A DNA stretch of 39,826 nucleotides from Myxococcales bacterium (GCA_018780435.1 JADMJS010000107.1:681-40506); one strand, 5' to 3'; positions 1 to 8,525 are shown, numbered from the stretch's first letter. Numbers and translations: made by a program. The notes: generated by a model not told the origin, from the letters alone.

Positions 1-62
1 CCGCCAGCCCTCCCCTCGCCCCCCGCCGCCTCGTTCCCTTCAGCCCGTCCAGGACACGCCGC

Positions 63-1145
63 ATGACGACTGCCTTCTCGGGGCTGACCCCAGAGGCCGC
101 GGGCGCTCTCCTCCAGAACCTCGCGCCCGACCGCCCTGCGCGGCTCGGCGTCATCACCAACCCCTTCTCTCGCACGAACGCCCGCACGCGGCTCTATGAC
201 CAGTTGCTCCCGCGAGCACTGAACAGCCCGGCGGAGTCGGTCATGACACGAACGGCCGCCGAGCTCGACGACGCGCTCGTGCAGCTCCTGGTTCGGCGCG
301 GGGCCAACGTCATCGGCCTCAACGGTGGTGACGGTACGTTGCACCTCGGCGTGAACCGCCTCGTGGCGTTGTGTCAGGTCGCTTCCGAGCGCCTCGGGAC
401 GCCGGTCCCCATGCCCCGCCTCCTCTTCTTGAACGGGGGCACGCTGAACATCGTGTCGCGCTCGACTGGGACCTCAAGCAACCCCGTGCGGACGGTCGTC
501 GACTTTCGGCGTCGCTTCGAAGGCAAGCGGCTCTCGGAGCTCTCGACGCGCGAGCTTCGCCTCATCAGTGTGACGGAGGACGTCGACGGCCAGCAGCGGC
601 GGAGTCAGCTCGGCTTCGTCTTCGGCACCGAGATCGTGGCCAACGCGGTCGAGATGTACACGCTCTTTGGTGAAGGCTACGGCGGGCTGCTGCAGTTCCT
701 CACCGAGGTGTTCGTGGGCTACACCGTGGGGACTCGCATGTGGCGGGAGCACGGCTGGAAGCTCGACCCGACGGGCCGGCCGATCCGAATCGATGGCCAC
801 GTCTTCGACGTGAACCTCGGCGCCGTCGCCACCACGATCGATCTCGCCATCGCCAAGGGCGCCCTCACGGCCATCGCGGTTCCAACTCACGGGGAGGGCT
901 TCTTCGCGAAGGTGCTGCTCGAGACCCACCCAGGGCGCATCATTCGACTTATCCCGTCGCTCATGGTGGGGAGTGGCGGCGCCCCGTCGGCGGTCATGGA
1001 CGTCCCGGACGCGCGGCTGCTGGAGGCGGTGGGTAGCTACACGCTCGACGGCGAGCTGTTTATCGATCGGACGCCCGAAGGGGCGCGTCGCCGAATCCGC
1101 GCAGAAGCGAGCCCCTTCCGGATTGCGGCCGTGAAGATGTCATGA
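63..1145 (+). CDS. Diacylglycerol kinase-family protein
   Basis: A 360-residue protein with the catalytic domain of the diacylglycerol/sphingosine/NAD kinase superfamily. The nucleotide-binding signature GGDGT is at residues 88-92, preceded by a beta-strand and an N-terminal ITNPFS segment typical of the family's first strand (about residues 31-36). A second conserved glycine-rich segment, NGGTLN, lies near residue 125. Members transfer the gamma-phosphate of ATP to a lipid hydroxyl on the cytoplasmic face of the membrane. The lipid substrate cannot be told from sequence, and no signal peptide or membrane helix is evident. The ATG start has a modest AGGA upstream. The stop overlaps the start of the HemW-like gene by ATGA, so the two are probably translated together. 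The family call is firm and the substrate is unknown. Confidence 0.85.
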   Translation: MTTAFSGLTPEAAGALLQNLAPDRPARLGVITNPFSRTNARTRLYDQLLPRALNSPAESVMTRTAAELDDALVQLLVRRGANVIGLNGGDGTLHLGVNRLVALCQVASERLGTPVPMPRLLFLNGGTLNIVSRSTGTSSNPVRTVVDFRRRFEGKRLSELSTRELRLISVTEDVDGQQRRSQLGFVFGTEIVANAVEMYTLFGEGYGGLLQFLTEVFVGYTVGTRMWREHGWKLDPTGRPIRIDGHVFDVNLGAVATTIDLAIAKGALTAIAVPTHGEGFFAKVLLETHPGRIIRLIPSLMVGSGGAPSAVMDVPDARLLEAVGSYTLDGELFIDRTPEGARRRIRAEASPFRIAAVKMS

Positions 1146-2341
1146 CGGCCAGGGCGCCGCGCGGCCTCCCTCACGAGCGTATAGACTCGCGACGTACTGC
1201 CTCGATATACCTGCACTTTCCATACTGTACGGTGCGTTGCCGCTACTGTGACTTCAACGTGGCGCGGGTGACCGCGATTCCACGTGACGACTACACGAAC
1301 GCCGTGCGAGCAGAGGCCGAGCGGCGACTCCCCGAGATCGCCGGACGGGACGTCCTCAGCATCTACTTCGGGGGGGGCACGCCATCGCTCTGGGGGCCGG
1401 CAGGCGTCGGCGAGACGCTCGCGCATCTCGTGGCGTCGACGGGCGCCGTCGGGCCCGAAGTGACGCTCGAAGCCAATCCCAACGAAGCGGCCGACGCGGC
1501 CTTGATGGCGAGCTACGCCCAGGCCGGAGTGACGCGGCTGAGCCTCGGCCTTCAGGCCGTGGACGACGCCGAGCTGCACACCCTCGGGCGCAGCCACGAC
1601 GCATCCCTCGGTCTTGAGGCGCTGCAAGTGGCGGTCGCGACATTCAGTGCGGTCACCGTCGACCTCATCTTCGGTCTGCCGGGTTCGACGGCGGAGTCGT
1701 GGCGGGACACGCTGCATCGGGTCCTCGACACGGGCGTCGACCACCTGAGCCTGTACCACCTCACGGTCGAAGCGCGGACCGGGCTCGAACGCGCCGTCCG
1801 GGACGGACGCCTCGCGCTTCCGACGGACGATGTCGCTGCCGACCAATGGGAGCTCATTGCCCCGACGTTGGCTGCTTATGGCCTGCATGCTTACGAGATA
1901 TCGAGCTATTGCCGCCCGGGCTTCGAGAGCCTTCACAACTCCGGCTATTGGCTCGGCCAGCCCTATCTCGGGCTCGGTGCCGGGGCACATTCGTTCTCGG
2001 GATGGCGCGAAGGCGGAGCACGGCGCCGAGAGAACCTACGCCCTCACCGTGAGTATCTCCGAGTGGCCGCGAGCGGCGACGATCCCGTGGGGACCGACGA
2101 GGTGGTCTCTCGGGACGACCACCGCGACGAACGGGTCATGACCGGTCTTCGTTACGGATGGGGTCTCGACCTGCTGGCGCTTGCCGACGAACTTCGGCTC
2201 GACGCGTCATGCGGGCTTGCCGATCGGCTGGGGCCCCTCATGAAGGAGGGCCTGGTCGAGATCAGGGACGGGAGACTGCGGCTCACACCGCGAGGGAGGT
2301 CTCTGGCGGACGCCGTCACACGACGGCTCCTCGCCGGGTAG
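1142..2341 (+). CDS. hemW: HemW-like radical SAM protein (haem chaperone / oxygen-independent coproporphyrinogen oxidase family)
   Basis: A 399-residue radical SAM enzyme. The 4Fe-4S ligands are C29, C33 and C36 in the CxxxCxxC motif, in the context HFPYCTVRCRYCDF, and GGGTP at 77-81 is the SAM-binding strand. CRYCDF is the HemW form; true HemN carries a CxxCxC extension that is missing here. HemW proteins bind haem and are thought to deliver it to client proteins such as respiratory cytochromes, although many databases label them coproporphyrinogen oxidase. The C-terminal winged-helix-like region (about 315-395) is present, so the protein is full length. It starts inside the stop codon of the lipid-kinase-family gene and ends 7 bp from a convergent lipoprotein gene. 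The multihaem proteins elsewhere in the window make a haem role plausible. Confidence 0.88.
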   Translation: MTARAPRGLPHERIDSRRTASIYLHFPYCTVRCRYCDFNVARVTAIPRDDYTNAVRAEAERRLPEIAGRDVLSIYFGGGTPSLWGPAGVGETLAHLVASTGAVGPEVTLEANPNEAADAALMASYAQAGVTRLSLGLQAVDDAELHTLGRSHDASLGLEALQVAVATFSAVTVDLIFGLPGSTAESWRDTLHRVLDTGVDHLSLYHLTVEARTGLERAVRDGRLALPTDDVAADQWELIAPTLAAYGLHAYEISSYCRPGFESLHNSGYWLGQPYLGLGAGAHSFSGWREGGARRRENLRPHREYLRVAASGDDPVGTDEVVSRDDHRDERVMTGLRYGWGLDLLALADELRLDASCGLADRLGPLMKEGLVEIRDGRLRLTPRGRSLADAVTRRLLAG

Positions 2342-2348
2342 TTCACGC

Positions 2349-3701
2349 TCAGCGGGCGGAGGCCGTGACCGAGCCCGAGATCTTCCGCTTGTTGATGGTG
2401 CCTTCGAAGCTACCCTTGACCCACTTCTTACCCGAGCTGTAAGTCGCGCGGATTCGGACGTAGTTGCCGCCGCTATTGCCGATGAGCTGGAAGCCGCCCT
2501 TGCCGTCGACGCCGCTCGACTTCAGGCTGAAGTTGATACCCTGCACCGACGCCGTTGCGCCCGTGATGGTGCGGCCCTTGATGCGGAAGCTGACTGAACC
2601 GCTACCGCTGAGCGAGCCACTGAAGCGGAGGGTCTCCGTCGTCGGCTTGGACGGGTCGGGAGCGGGCTCGTTCGGATCGGCGGGTGGTGCGTCGCCGGAC
2701 GGCGGATTGACGCACTTCTGATCCACGCAGATTCGATCGCCCTTGCAATCTTTGTCGCTCGTACACCCACCGTCAGCCGGCGGATCGTCATTCGGAACCT
2801 GCGGGAGCAGCGCCTCCGACGGCCCACCGGGCTGCGTGGCCTCGTCGGCGACGGGGGGCTGTTCGTCCTTCTTGCTGATCGCTTCGATCGCCTGAACGGC
2901 CTCGCGCACGAAGGCCTTTCGGAAGTCTTCGCGCGTGCGAAGGAGCTCGACGACCCGGTGATAAGCGGCCTCGTCGACGACCGCCGATTTGGCGTCGCCG
3001 ACGCCGAGCGATAGGCCGATCAGACTGTCGAGGAGCGGGCGGTCGGCGTTCGGGAGCTCCACCGGCTCCGGGAGCGCCGTCGCATCGCTGCAGAGCTGCC
3101 GGGTGCTGCCGAGCGCTTCGGCCGTCGACGCTTCGGAGAAGAGGCTCGGCAGGTGCCTGTCGAGCGTCTTGGCGTCGAGGCCGGCCGCCGCGTGAAGCTG
3201 CTCGATGATGCGCGGGAACTCGGTCTGCTCGAACGAGAAGCCGAGGCAGACGGTCTCGACGGCGAGCCCGAGGAGCTTCAGGCGCTCATCGGCCGTCAGG
3301 TACTTCGAATCGACGGCGATCGGGGCCACTTTGGCGTCCGACAGGGTCGGGGCAGCAACGGCGGGCATGTCTTGGCCGCCGACGGCAGGGACCGCGACGT
3401 CGGCGACGGGAGCCGCGACGGTCGGGGCCGCCATGGCTGCCGACGACGCTGCCAACGTGGACGCGGCGTCGACTTTCGCGGCAAGCGCGGCCTTCGGCAT
3501 CGGCGTGGGCGCGAGGGGCATGGTGAGCTGCGTCGGTGCCGACAGCGCCTTGTCGAGTGGCGCCGAGGGCGCGAGCGCGCCGTTCGTCGAGAGTGCGCCC
3601 GACGCGGAGCCGGCTGGGCCGGTCTCGGTCTGAACTGCTCCTCCACAGGCGCTTACGCCCAGTGAAAGACTGGTCACCATCATGACTGAGAGTCGCTTCA
3701 T
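2349..3701 (-). CDS. Large lipoprotein with Cys-rich knot and C-terminal beta-rich domain
   Basis: A 450-residue lipoprotein with no function I recognise. The start chosen at 3701 has a strong GGAGG about 9 bases upstream and gives a lipid signal peptide ending in VSAC (lipobox), followed by a long Ala/Pro/Thr-rich linker. An upstream in-frame extension to 3857 is Arg-rich and lacks a signal, so it was rejected. A helical region (about residues 145-290) has conserved acidic and Leu positions. Near 300-325 is a compact cysteine cluster of the form CxxDxDCxxxxxCxxxxC, a pattern common in surface lipoproteins of Myxococcota. The last 95 residues are Gly/Ser/Lys-rich alternating strands, like a small beta-barrel or jelly roll. 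It is the last gene of the minus-strand run and faces hemW. Confidence 0.75.
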   Translation of the reverse strand: MKRLSVMMVTSLSLGVSACGGAVQTETGPAGSASGALSTNGALAPSAPLDKALSAPTQLTMPLAPTPMPKAALAAKVDAASTLAASSAAMAAPTVAAPVADVAVPAVGGQDMPAVAAPTLSDAKVAPIAVDSKYLTADERLKLLGLAVETVCLGFSFEQTEFPRIIEQLHAAAGLDAKTLDRHLPSLFSEASTAEALGSTRQLCSDATALPEPVELPNADRPLLDSLIGLSLGVGDAKSAVVDEAAYHRVVELLRTREDFRKAFVREAVQAIEAISKKDEQPPVADEATQPGGPSEALLPQVPNDDPPADGGCTSDKDCKGDRICVDQKCVNPPSGDAPPADPNEPAPDPSKPTTETLRFSGSLSGSGSVSFRIKGRTITGATASVQGINFSLKSSGVDGKGGFQLIGNSGGNYVRIRATYSSGKKWVKGSFEGTINKRKISGSVTASAR

Positions 3702-3879
3702 CGACACGATTGCCTCCTGCAGAACCCACGTCTTGGGCGCGTCGTCGTGGCGGCACGGCTGCCGTCGGATTGACCCGATTGAACACGAAAGCGACCGCCA
3801 AGCCCTTCTCGGCGAAGACAGCCTAAGGATAGGTAGGGCCGACGTCAAACCGCGCATCGCCGGTCACTCGCCCGAGCCC

Positions 3880-5325
3880 TTAGAAGCGGGTGTCGACCGA
3901 CAGACGGAGGTGAGACATCCGGTCGAGCTTCCGAAGGGTCGTCCCCGATTCCCCGTCGAGGAACGTGGTGCTGAGGCTCAGGCGCGCGGCGTCGCCGTGT
4001 AGCCAGCTGATCGCGCCGCCCGCCTGAAAGCCCAATGATCCGGATGCGGTGGCTTCGAGGACCCCGCGGGCTTCGAGCTCGAGGCGTCCGTCTAGGAGCG
4101 AGATTCGCATGGCCAGGAGCGCGTAATGATGAAGATCGGCGCGCTGTCGTTCCAGAGCGGAGCCGTAAGCGTACTGGAGGTTCAGGTACACCGTGTCGTC
4201 TAGGAGGACATCTGCCCCGGCGGCGACCTTGACGTAGGGAGCGTCGTCTTGGGTCACCTGTCTTGGGAGCGGGCTCGGGACGGCGTCGATACGTCCAAGG
4301 GTAACGAGCGCTTCGAGCTGCGAACGCGACACGCTGAGGGCGGCTTCGCCCGGAAAGAAGACGCCGACGTCGACCCAACCGGAGAAGTCCCCGCCCAGTT
4401 CACCCCGCCAATCCGCCCCCGCCATCATGAGGGTCGGGTAGACGAGCGGGACGCCGAGATCCACCCGGTTCGACGTCTGGAATCCGGTGAGCCGGGCGTC
4501 GCCGTGCGCTTGTGGCAGCGACTCGTGCCCGCGGTAGAACATGAGCGAGAAGTCGCCGACGGGGCTCTCCCACCGAGCGCGGGCCGCCACGGCGATGTTG
4601 CTGGCGTCGTTCTCGGGAGTCGTCGTCGGCGTCTCGACTTGCCGTATCTCCGGGGGCGCGTCGCTCGAGAGGTCACGAAGGTCGAACACGTTCGCGGTGT
4701 CTCCGAGCGCGGTCACATCGATGTTGTCGACCGGCAGGATGGCGGGCTCGAAGAGGGGCAACATCCACGCATCGAACCGAAAGCGCGAGACCGTGTACCC
4801 GAGCCCGACGGCCATGGTGGGGAGGCGTGCGTCGAAACCCGACCCGTCTTCGAGGTCGTAGGCGTTCACGATGTCGGTCGGGCTGACCCCGTCGGCGGTG
4901 CCCCACGCGACGCGGACGTAGCCGGCCGTGAGGTCGAGGCCTTCGGCCCCGAAGAGGTCGTAGAGGACGATCTTGGACTCGAGAGGTCGGATGTCGACCG
5001 GCTGGACCTTGGCGATGTCGCCGGTGTCGTCGAAGGTCTCGATCTCCGCGATATTGATGTTTCGGACGGCCACGCCAGCCTTCAACTCCACGGTCTTGGA
5101 GGGCGCCGCATCGACGGTCAAGCCGAGTACGTTGGCGTTGCGGAAGTTGAGGAAACGGCAGGACTCGGCGCTGCTACAACCACTGAGGCCGAGCTGCATG
5201 GCCGTGGAGAATCGTCCCCCAAAGCGGACCTGTGATTCGTCGTCTTCGGCGAGCGCCGCCGTCGATGCGCAGACGAGTGCACCCACCAGCATCGCGGCGG
5301 ACCGGCTCGGCCCCCACTGTGGCAC
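3880..5325 (-). CDS. Outer-membrane beta-barrel protein (DUF1302-like)
   Basis: About 481 residues with alternating amphipathic strands throughout and a C-terminal ...DTRF, the terminal-Phe signature of outer-membrane barrels. The segment RVAWGTADGVSPTDIVN (about 150 residues into the mature part) resembles the WG...P.D..N signature of DUF1302-type barrels, which often sit beside LolA-like proteins, as here. The start is uncertain. ATG 5292 gives a very short, uncharged signal. GTG 5325 adds an Arg-containing n-region before the hydrophobic core and AALA cleavage site, and is used here. ATG 5505 overlaps the previous stop but would translate a hairpin and a 12-bp repeat into Arg/Gly/Pro-rich sequence, which looks non-coding. 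Cargo or partner is unknown. Confidence 0.72.
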   Translation of the reverse strand: MPQWGPSRSAAMLVGALVCASTAALAEDDESQVRFGGRFSTAMQLGLSGCSSAESCRFLNFRNANVLGLTVDAAPSKTVELKAGVAVRNINIAEIETFDDTGDIAKVQPVDIRPLESKIVLYDLFGAEGLDLTAGYVRVAWGTADGVSPTDIVNAYDLEDGSGFDARLPTMAVGLGYTVSRFRFDAWMLPLFEPAILPVDNIDVTALGDTANVFDLRDLSSDAPPEIRQVETPTTTPENDASNIAVAARARWESPVGDFSLMFYRGHESLPQAHGDARLTGFQTSNRVDLGVPLVYPTLMMAGADWRGELGGDFSGWVDVGVFFPGEAALSVSRSQLEALVTLGRIDAVPSPLPRQVTQDDAPYVKVAAGADVLLDDTVYLNLQYAYGSALERQRADLHHYALLAMRISLLDGRLELEARGVLEATASGSLGFQAGGAISWLHGDAARLSLSTTFLDGESGTTLRKLDRMSHLRLSVDTRF

Positions 5326-5328
5326 CCA

Positions 5329-5376
5329 CCGTGGTCCCAACCGTGGTCCCAACCGTGGTCCCGACCGTGGTCCCAA
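5329..5376. repeat. Four tandem copies of a 12-bp repeat
   Basis: Four head-to-tail units of CCGTGGTCCCAA at 5329, 5341, 5353 and 5365; the third ends GA instead of AA. The array lies immediately before the likely start of the outer-membrane barrel gene, in its leader. The unit length is a multiple of three, so an in-frame extension would stay open and encode repeated GPRL. Confidence 0.85.
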
Positions 5377-5462
5377 CCGGGCCTCCCGGCGGCCTCGTGG
5401 AGCGCGCAGATCGTCGCTTGCGGGCCGCGACGCGAGATCGGAGAGGCCGCGTGAACGCGAGT

Positions 5463-5494
5463 GAGCCCGCCGAGACGTCGACGTCTGCGGGCTC
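5463..5494 (-). terminator. GC-rich hairpin after the 5502-6107 lipoprotein gene
   Basis: Arms GAGCCCGC (5463-5470) and GCGGGCTC (5487-5494) enclose a further self-complementary AGACGTC/GACGTCT core, giving a stem of about 13 bp with a 2-base bulge and a TCGA loop. It begins 8 bases past the stop codon on the minus strand. No T-run follows, so it is a terminator-like or mRNA-stabilising hairpin rather than a textbook intrinsic terminator. Its position argues against the barrel gene starting at 5505. Confidence 0.6.
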
Positions 5495-5501
5495 CTCGCG
5501 A

Positions 5502-6107
5502 TCATTCGACGCGGTCGCCCGTCATCGTCAGCTTGACGGTGCAGCCACTGGTCGCTTCGGCCGGGCACGTGGCGCCGTTCCAGCCCGTCACCGTGATGGT
5601 GGCGTTGACGTCGACGTTGTCGTCATCCGCGATCGTGATGCTCGCGTCGATCTCCATGTTGGCCTTGCAGTCCGCCCACTGCTCTTTATCGACCAGGATG
5701 TCGGTCTGGATCGCGTCAGCGATCTTCATGTTGGAGCCGTCGGCTTCCACCTTGACCGGGAGCTTCGTGAAGGGCGCTTGGAGGCTGATCTCGTACTCCG
5801 ACGGGAGCACGTCCGACGCCGGGAGCTCGGTGGTGTTCGCCAGCTTGTACGGTTTGTCCGTGCCTTCCGGCATGAAGACGATGCTGAGGCTCCCATCGAG
5901 GCACTTGTCCTCGACGGCTTGCGTCGTGAGCTGGAAATTGCCGCCGGTGAACGCCGGGGTGGTCCCGTCGGTCCCGTCGGTCCCGTCAGTTCCGTCGGTC
6001 GTGCCGGTCGGGGAGCTCTTGTCGTCGCTGCAGCCGGACGCGAGCGCCATGCCGAGGGCCAGGGACACCACACCGAATCGCGCGGCCATCGTCTTCATCG
6101 TCTTCAT
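5502..6107 (-). CDS. Lipoprotein with Thr-Asp-Gly repeat linker
   Basis: A 201-residue lipoprotein of unknown function. The start at 6107 is preceded by GGGGAGAGA and gives MKTMKTMAARFG, a hydrophobic stretch and lipobox ASGC. After the cysteine comes a short acidic linker with repeated TDG units, encoded by a 9-bp tandem repeat. The mature domain (about 55-201) is predicted mostly beta, with four cysteines (KCLDG, ADCKA, ATCPA, SGCTV) that could form two disulfides, and a fold resembling a small lipid- or ligand-binding sandwich. A longer frame from 6203 is Arg/Pro-rich and overlaps the neighbouring gene's end, so it was not used. It sits between the LolA-like gene and the outer-membrane barrel gene, and an export or envelope role is likely. 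Confidence 0.75.
   Translation of the reverse strand: MKTMKTMAARFGVVSLALGMALASGCSDDKSSPTGTTDGTDGTDGTDGTTPAFTGGNFQLTTQAVEDKCLDGSLSIVFMPEGTDKPYKLANTTELPASDVLPSEYEISLQAPFTKLPVKVEADGSNMKIADAIQTDILVDKEQWADCKANMEIDASITIADDDNVDVNATITVTGWNGATCPAEATSGCTVKLTMTGDRVE
5962..5997. repeat. 9-bp tandem repeat encoding Thr-Asp-Gly units
   Basis: Four units of GTCCCGTCG (the last two each with one change) at 5962, 5971, 5980 and 5989. On the coding (minus) strand they encode TDG repeats in the linker just after the lipidated cysteine. The unit keeps frame, so length variation would alter only the tether between membrane and domain. Confidence 0.85.
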
Positions 6108-6199
6108 CTCATCTCTCCCCGGCCTCTCGGGCCGACCATGCTCCGGCACAGCGGCCGGTCTCTCCAGCGAGGACCGTCTCTCGGTCCCTGAACGCGTCA

Positions 6200-6916
6200 T
6201 CACGGCGCGCGCTTCAGCTCCCGCTCCGTAAAGAAGTCCGGCGACAGCCCGGTATCGAACTGCACCGATGCGAGCTTTGCCGTCGTCTTGCGGCCGGTGG
6301 CATGTTCGAGCACGTCGACGTGATGGGCTACTGTGTACGCCCCCACGGTCCGGAAGTCACTCGCGACCAGCGTTCGAATCGCCTTCCCCGATGAATCTAC
6401 CGCTTCGATCTTCGAGACCAGCGCGTCCTCGCGCCGAATGGTCACGACGAGCGCGGCGTGATCGTGGCCGTCCGGCGCCTTCGGGGTGAGCTTCAGGACG
6501 TCGCCCGTCGGGCTCTCCGAGACCAGTGATGCGGTGTAGTCATTGCTGAATCGAGTGCGAGCGAGGTCGCCAATCGAGAACCCGGTCCCCATGAAGGATC
6601 CAGCCCCATCGCGACCCACGACGCGTCTCACCTTCTCGTAGGCGGGCAGGTACAGGAAGGTCTGTCCGGCTTCCGGCATCAGGAGTCCCGTGCCGCGTAG
6701 ACGCGCCGGTGCGACGAACTTCACGAGGCGCTGATCTTGGCCTCGTTGCCACACTCGAACCGTGCGCCCGAGGCGTTCGGCGCCGGGGCTCTCCACGGTG
6801 ATGGCCAGCTCGAGGACCACGTCCTTCGCTCGGTTGGCTGCCGCGTCGGTTCGAGCGAGGAGGGCGGACGGATCGGTCGCGGTCAGGAGGCAGGTGGTGA
6901 CGAGGAATGTGAACAT
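6200..6916 (-). CDS. LolA-like outer-membrane lipoprotein-sorting family protein
   Basis: A 238-residue secreted protein. The short N-terminal hydrophobic segment (about 1-20) is a signal peptide, and the rest matches the LolA-like family annotated as outer-membrane lipoprotein-sorting proteins. Visible family features are an early amphipathic helix (TDAAANRAKDV), paired strands, FLYLPAYEKVRRV around 91-103, MGTGFSIGDLARTRF around 113-127 and the closing F.T.LSPDFFT. LolA-fold proteins carry lipid or lipoprotein acyl chains across the periplasm. This subfamily is usually encoded beside an RND/MMPL exporter and an outer-membrane barrel; a barrel is present here (3880-5325) but no MMPL gene. 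The start codon overlaps the stop of the pcnB-type gene (TGATG), implying coupling. The cargo is unknown. Confidence 0.8.
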   Translation of the reverse strand: MFTFLVTTCLLTATDPSALLARTDAAANRAKDVVLELAITVESPGAERLGRTVRVWQRGQDQRLVKFVAPARLRGTGLLMPEAGQTFLYLPAYEKVRRVVGRDGAGSFMGTGFSIGDLARTRFSNDYTASLVSESPTGDVLKLTPKAPDGHDHAALVVTIRREDALVSKIEAVDSSGKAIRTLVASDFRTVGAYTVAHHVDVLEHATGRKTTAKLASVQFDTGLSPDFFTERELKRAP

Positions 6917-8253
6917 CAGCCGGCGCCCCGCATTCCTCGTGAGCCACTGCCGCGAGCGTCGTCACTCCCGGGACGGCGAGGCTCGCGGAAGTGGACGTCC
7001 CCGGTGTCAACCAAAGGTGACTCGGCCGGGACCCAGGCGAGGCCCTGGTCGGACGCGATCTGGCGCCAGTGTTGGTACACATCTCGCCCAGTCCCGTCCC
7101 GCCGGTAGAGGAGTCGAAGTACGGTGAGCGCGAGCGGCAGCGCTCGCCAGTCGTGCGGTGAGAGACGCACGGGTCGGCGGAGGTCCTTCATGCGCTGCAG
7201 GAGGACGAGAAGGCCTCGAATCGAAAGGCGGTTTCGGACGGCGATGTGCATGCGCACGCCGACGGGATTGAGCCAGGCTTCGACGGCGCGACCGACAGCC
7301 GACGGATCCGTGCTGTTCGAACACGACTCCAAAATCGGGAAGTACAGGAGGGCGATGACCAGCTCGCGTGGGAGGCCGCGGTGAGCGCGGACGACTTGGT
7401 CGACGAGCTCGAGGTGCTTCTCGTAACGGCCCGCGAGCTCGGGCAGGGCGTCGGCGAGCTCGGGGAGCACCACCCGGAGCACGTCCGTGTCGTTCATCAA
7501 CGTGACGGCATCCTTGATGTGGCCGCTCTCCGCGATTCGAAACACCTCTTCGGTGACGCGGGCCACGGGGCACTTGTCGATGTCCCCGGCGACGACCGGC
7601 ATGGCGGCGAACGTCGGCGCGTCGATGCGGAAGCCGAGCCGTGCCGAGAACTTGATGGCCCTCAGGATCCGTACGGGATCTTCGCGGAACCGGAGCTCGG
7701 GCGGCCCGATGGTGCGAATTCGGCGCGCTTTGATGTCCGCGTAGCCACCGACGTGATCGATGATGCGGCGCGCGATGGGGTCGTAGAAGAGCGCGTTGAT
7801 CGTGAAGTCGCGCGAGGCGGCATCCTCTTCGGGTGAACCGAAGACATTCGCTCGGCGAATGAAGCCGTCGTCGTCCGCTTCGGCGCCGTCGAAAGGACTC
7901 TCGACGGCCTTGCTGTCGTCCTCTCCGTCGCCGGCGCCTCGGAAAGTGGCCACCTCAACAATTTTCGGTCCAATGAGGACGTGAACCAACCGGAAGCGTC
8001 GACCGATGAGCCGCGAGTTGCGGAATAGGCGTCGTACTTGATTCGGGGTGGCGCTGGTCCCGACGTCGAAGTCCTTGGGCTGCCGGCCCAGCAGGGCGTC
8101 GCGGACGCATCCGCCGACGAGATAAGTGGTGAAGCCGGCGTCCTGGAGTCGGCGGCAAACATCGATGGCATCGGTGTCGAGGAGCTCGTGATCGAGCGAA
8201 GCGGGCAAGTCGGAGTTCAGATGTAGGCTCGATGTCGAAGGCGGGACAGTCAC
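6916..8253 (-). CDS. pcnB: PcnB-type poly(A) polymerase / tRNA nucleotidyltransferase family
   Basis: About 445 residues of the class II nucleotidyltransferase family. LVGGCVRDALLG with KDFDVG provides the GG...RD and metal-binding D61/D63 (numbering from the GTG start). The next block, RRFRNSRLIGRRFRLVHV, is characteristic of PcnB-like poly(A) polymerases rather than CCA-adding enzymes. Further conserved segments are RDFTINALFYD and EDPVRILRAIKFSARL. The family adds A residues to RNA 3' ends and promotes decay. The C-terminal domain is present, so the protein is intact. The start is uncertain: GTG 8253 is used because TTG 8280 would add MRRRRYPRP with no ribosome-binding site, and neither has a clear one. 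It heads the minus-strand run and is divergent from the bcsB-like gene. Confidence 0.83.
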   Translation of the reverse strand: MTVPPSTSSLHLNSDLPASLDHELLDTDAIDVCRRLQDAGFTTYLVGGCVRDALLGRQPKDFDVGTSATPNQVRRLFRNSRLIGRRFRLVHVLIGPKIVEVATFRGAGDGEDDSKAVESPFDGAEADDDGFIRRANVFGSPEEDAASRDFTINALFYDPIARRIIDHVGGYADIKARRIRTIGPPELRFREDPVRILRAIKFSARLGFRIDAPTFAAMPVVAGDIDKCPVARVTEEVFRIAESGHIKDAVTLMNDTDVLRVVLPELADALPELAGRYEKHLELVDQVVRAHRGLPRELVIALLYFPILESCSNSTDPSAVGRAVEAWLNPVGVRMHIAVRNRLSIRGLLVLLQRMKDLRRPVRLSPHDWRALPLALTVLRLLYRRDGTGRDVYQHWRQIASDQGLAWVPAESPLVDTGDVHFREPRRPGSDDARGSGSRGMRGAG

Positions 8254-8525
8254 CGGTCGAGGATAGCGGCGGCGGCGCAAGGGTCAAGCACCACTGCGGA
8301 AACCGTCGACTCCCAGTCGGACGCCCGACGACGGTGGACCCGACGCGGCGACGCCGTATCGCACTTCCGGCCACTCGACCAAGGTCGAGAGGTCAAAGCA
8401 TGGCTTGCCAGGAACCTGGGCCGCGGGTAGCTTCCGGCCGAAATGCGTGCTGTTTGGCCGGTACCGTCTCGAACCCAACTGGGCTGGGACCTCATGAGCG
8501 AATGCACGATGCTGGAGGATGGTGA
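8254..8525. promoter_or_regulatory. Divergent promoter region and structured leader of the bcsB-pel operon
   Basis: This 272-bp gap separates the pcnB-type gene (minus) from the bcsB-like gene (plus). Three successive inverted repeats occur in its second half. They are CTCGACC/GGTCGAG at 8374-8389 (7-bp arms, AA loop), CCAGG/CCTGG at 8408-8419 (5-bp arms, AA loop) and CCGGCC/GGCCGG at 8434-8461 (6-bp arms, 16-base loop). A strong ribosome-binding site, GGAGG at 8514-8518, precedes ATG 8526. No convincing sigma-70 or sigma-54 promoter was recognised by eye. The repeats could be operators or leader RNA hairpins. Confidence 0.5.

Noticed and set aside
1037..1990. A 317-residue minus-strand frame across the junction of the lipid-kinase-family gene and hemW
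   Set aside because: Opposes two genes with clear catalytic motifs and has no family features of its own.
4249..5235. A 328-residue plus-strand frame opposite the outer-membrane barrel gene
   Set aside because: Low-complexity Arg/Glu/Val-rich translation with no recognisable motif; the minus strand encodes a signal peptide and barrel.
5329..5376. Possible CRISPR array
   Set aside because: Units are 12 bp and directly adjacent with no spacers, and no cas genes are in the window.
5326..5505. N-terminal extension of the barrel protein to ATG 5505, which overlaps the previous stop
   Set aside because: It would translate a strong hairpin and a 12-bp repeat into Arg/Gly/Pro-rich sequence ahead of a good signal peptide; judged non-coding.
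8383..8440. Possible c-di-GMP riboswitch before the bcsB-pel operon
   Set aside because: CAAAGC follows a hairpin, but the conserved AAACC strand and the tetraloop-receptor arrangement of the known class I core were not found.
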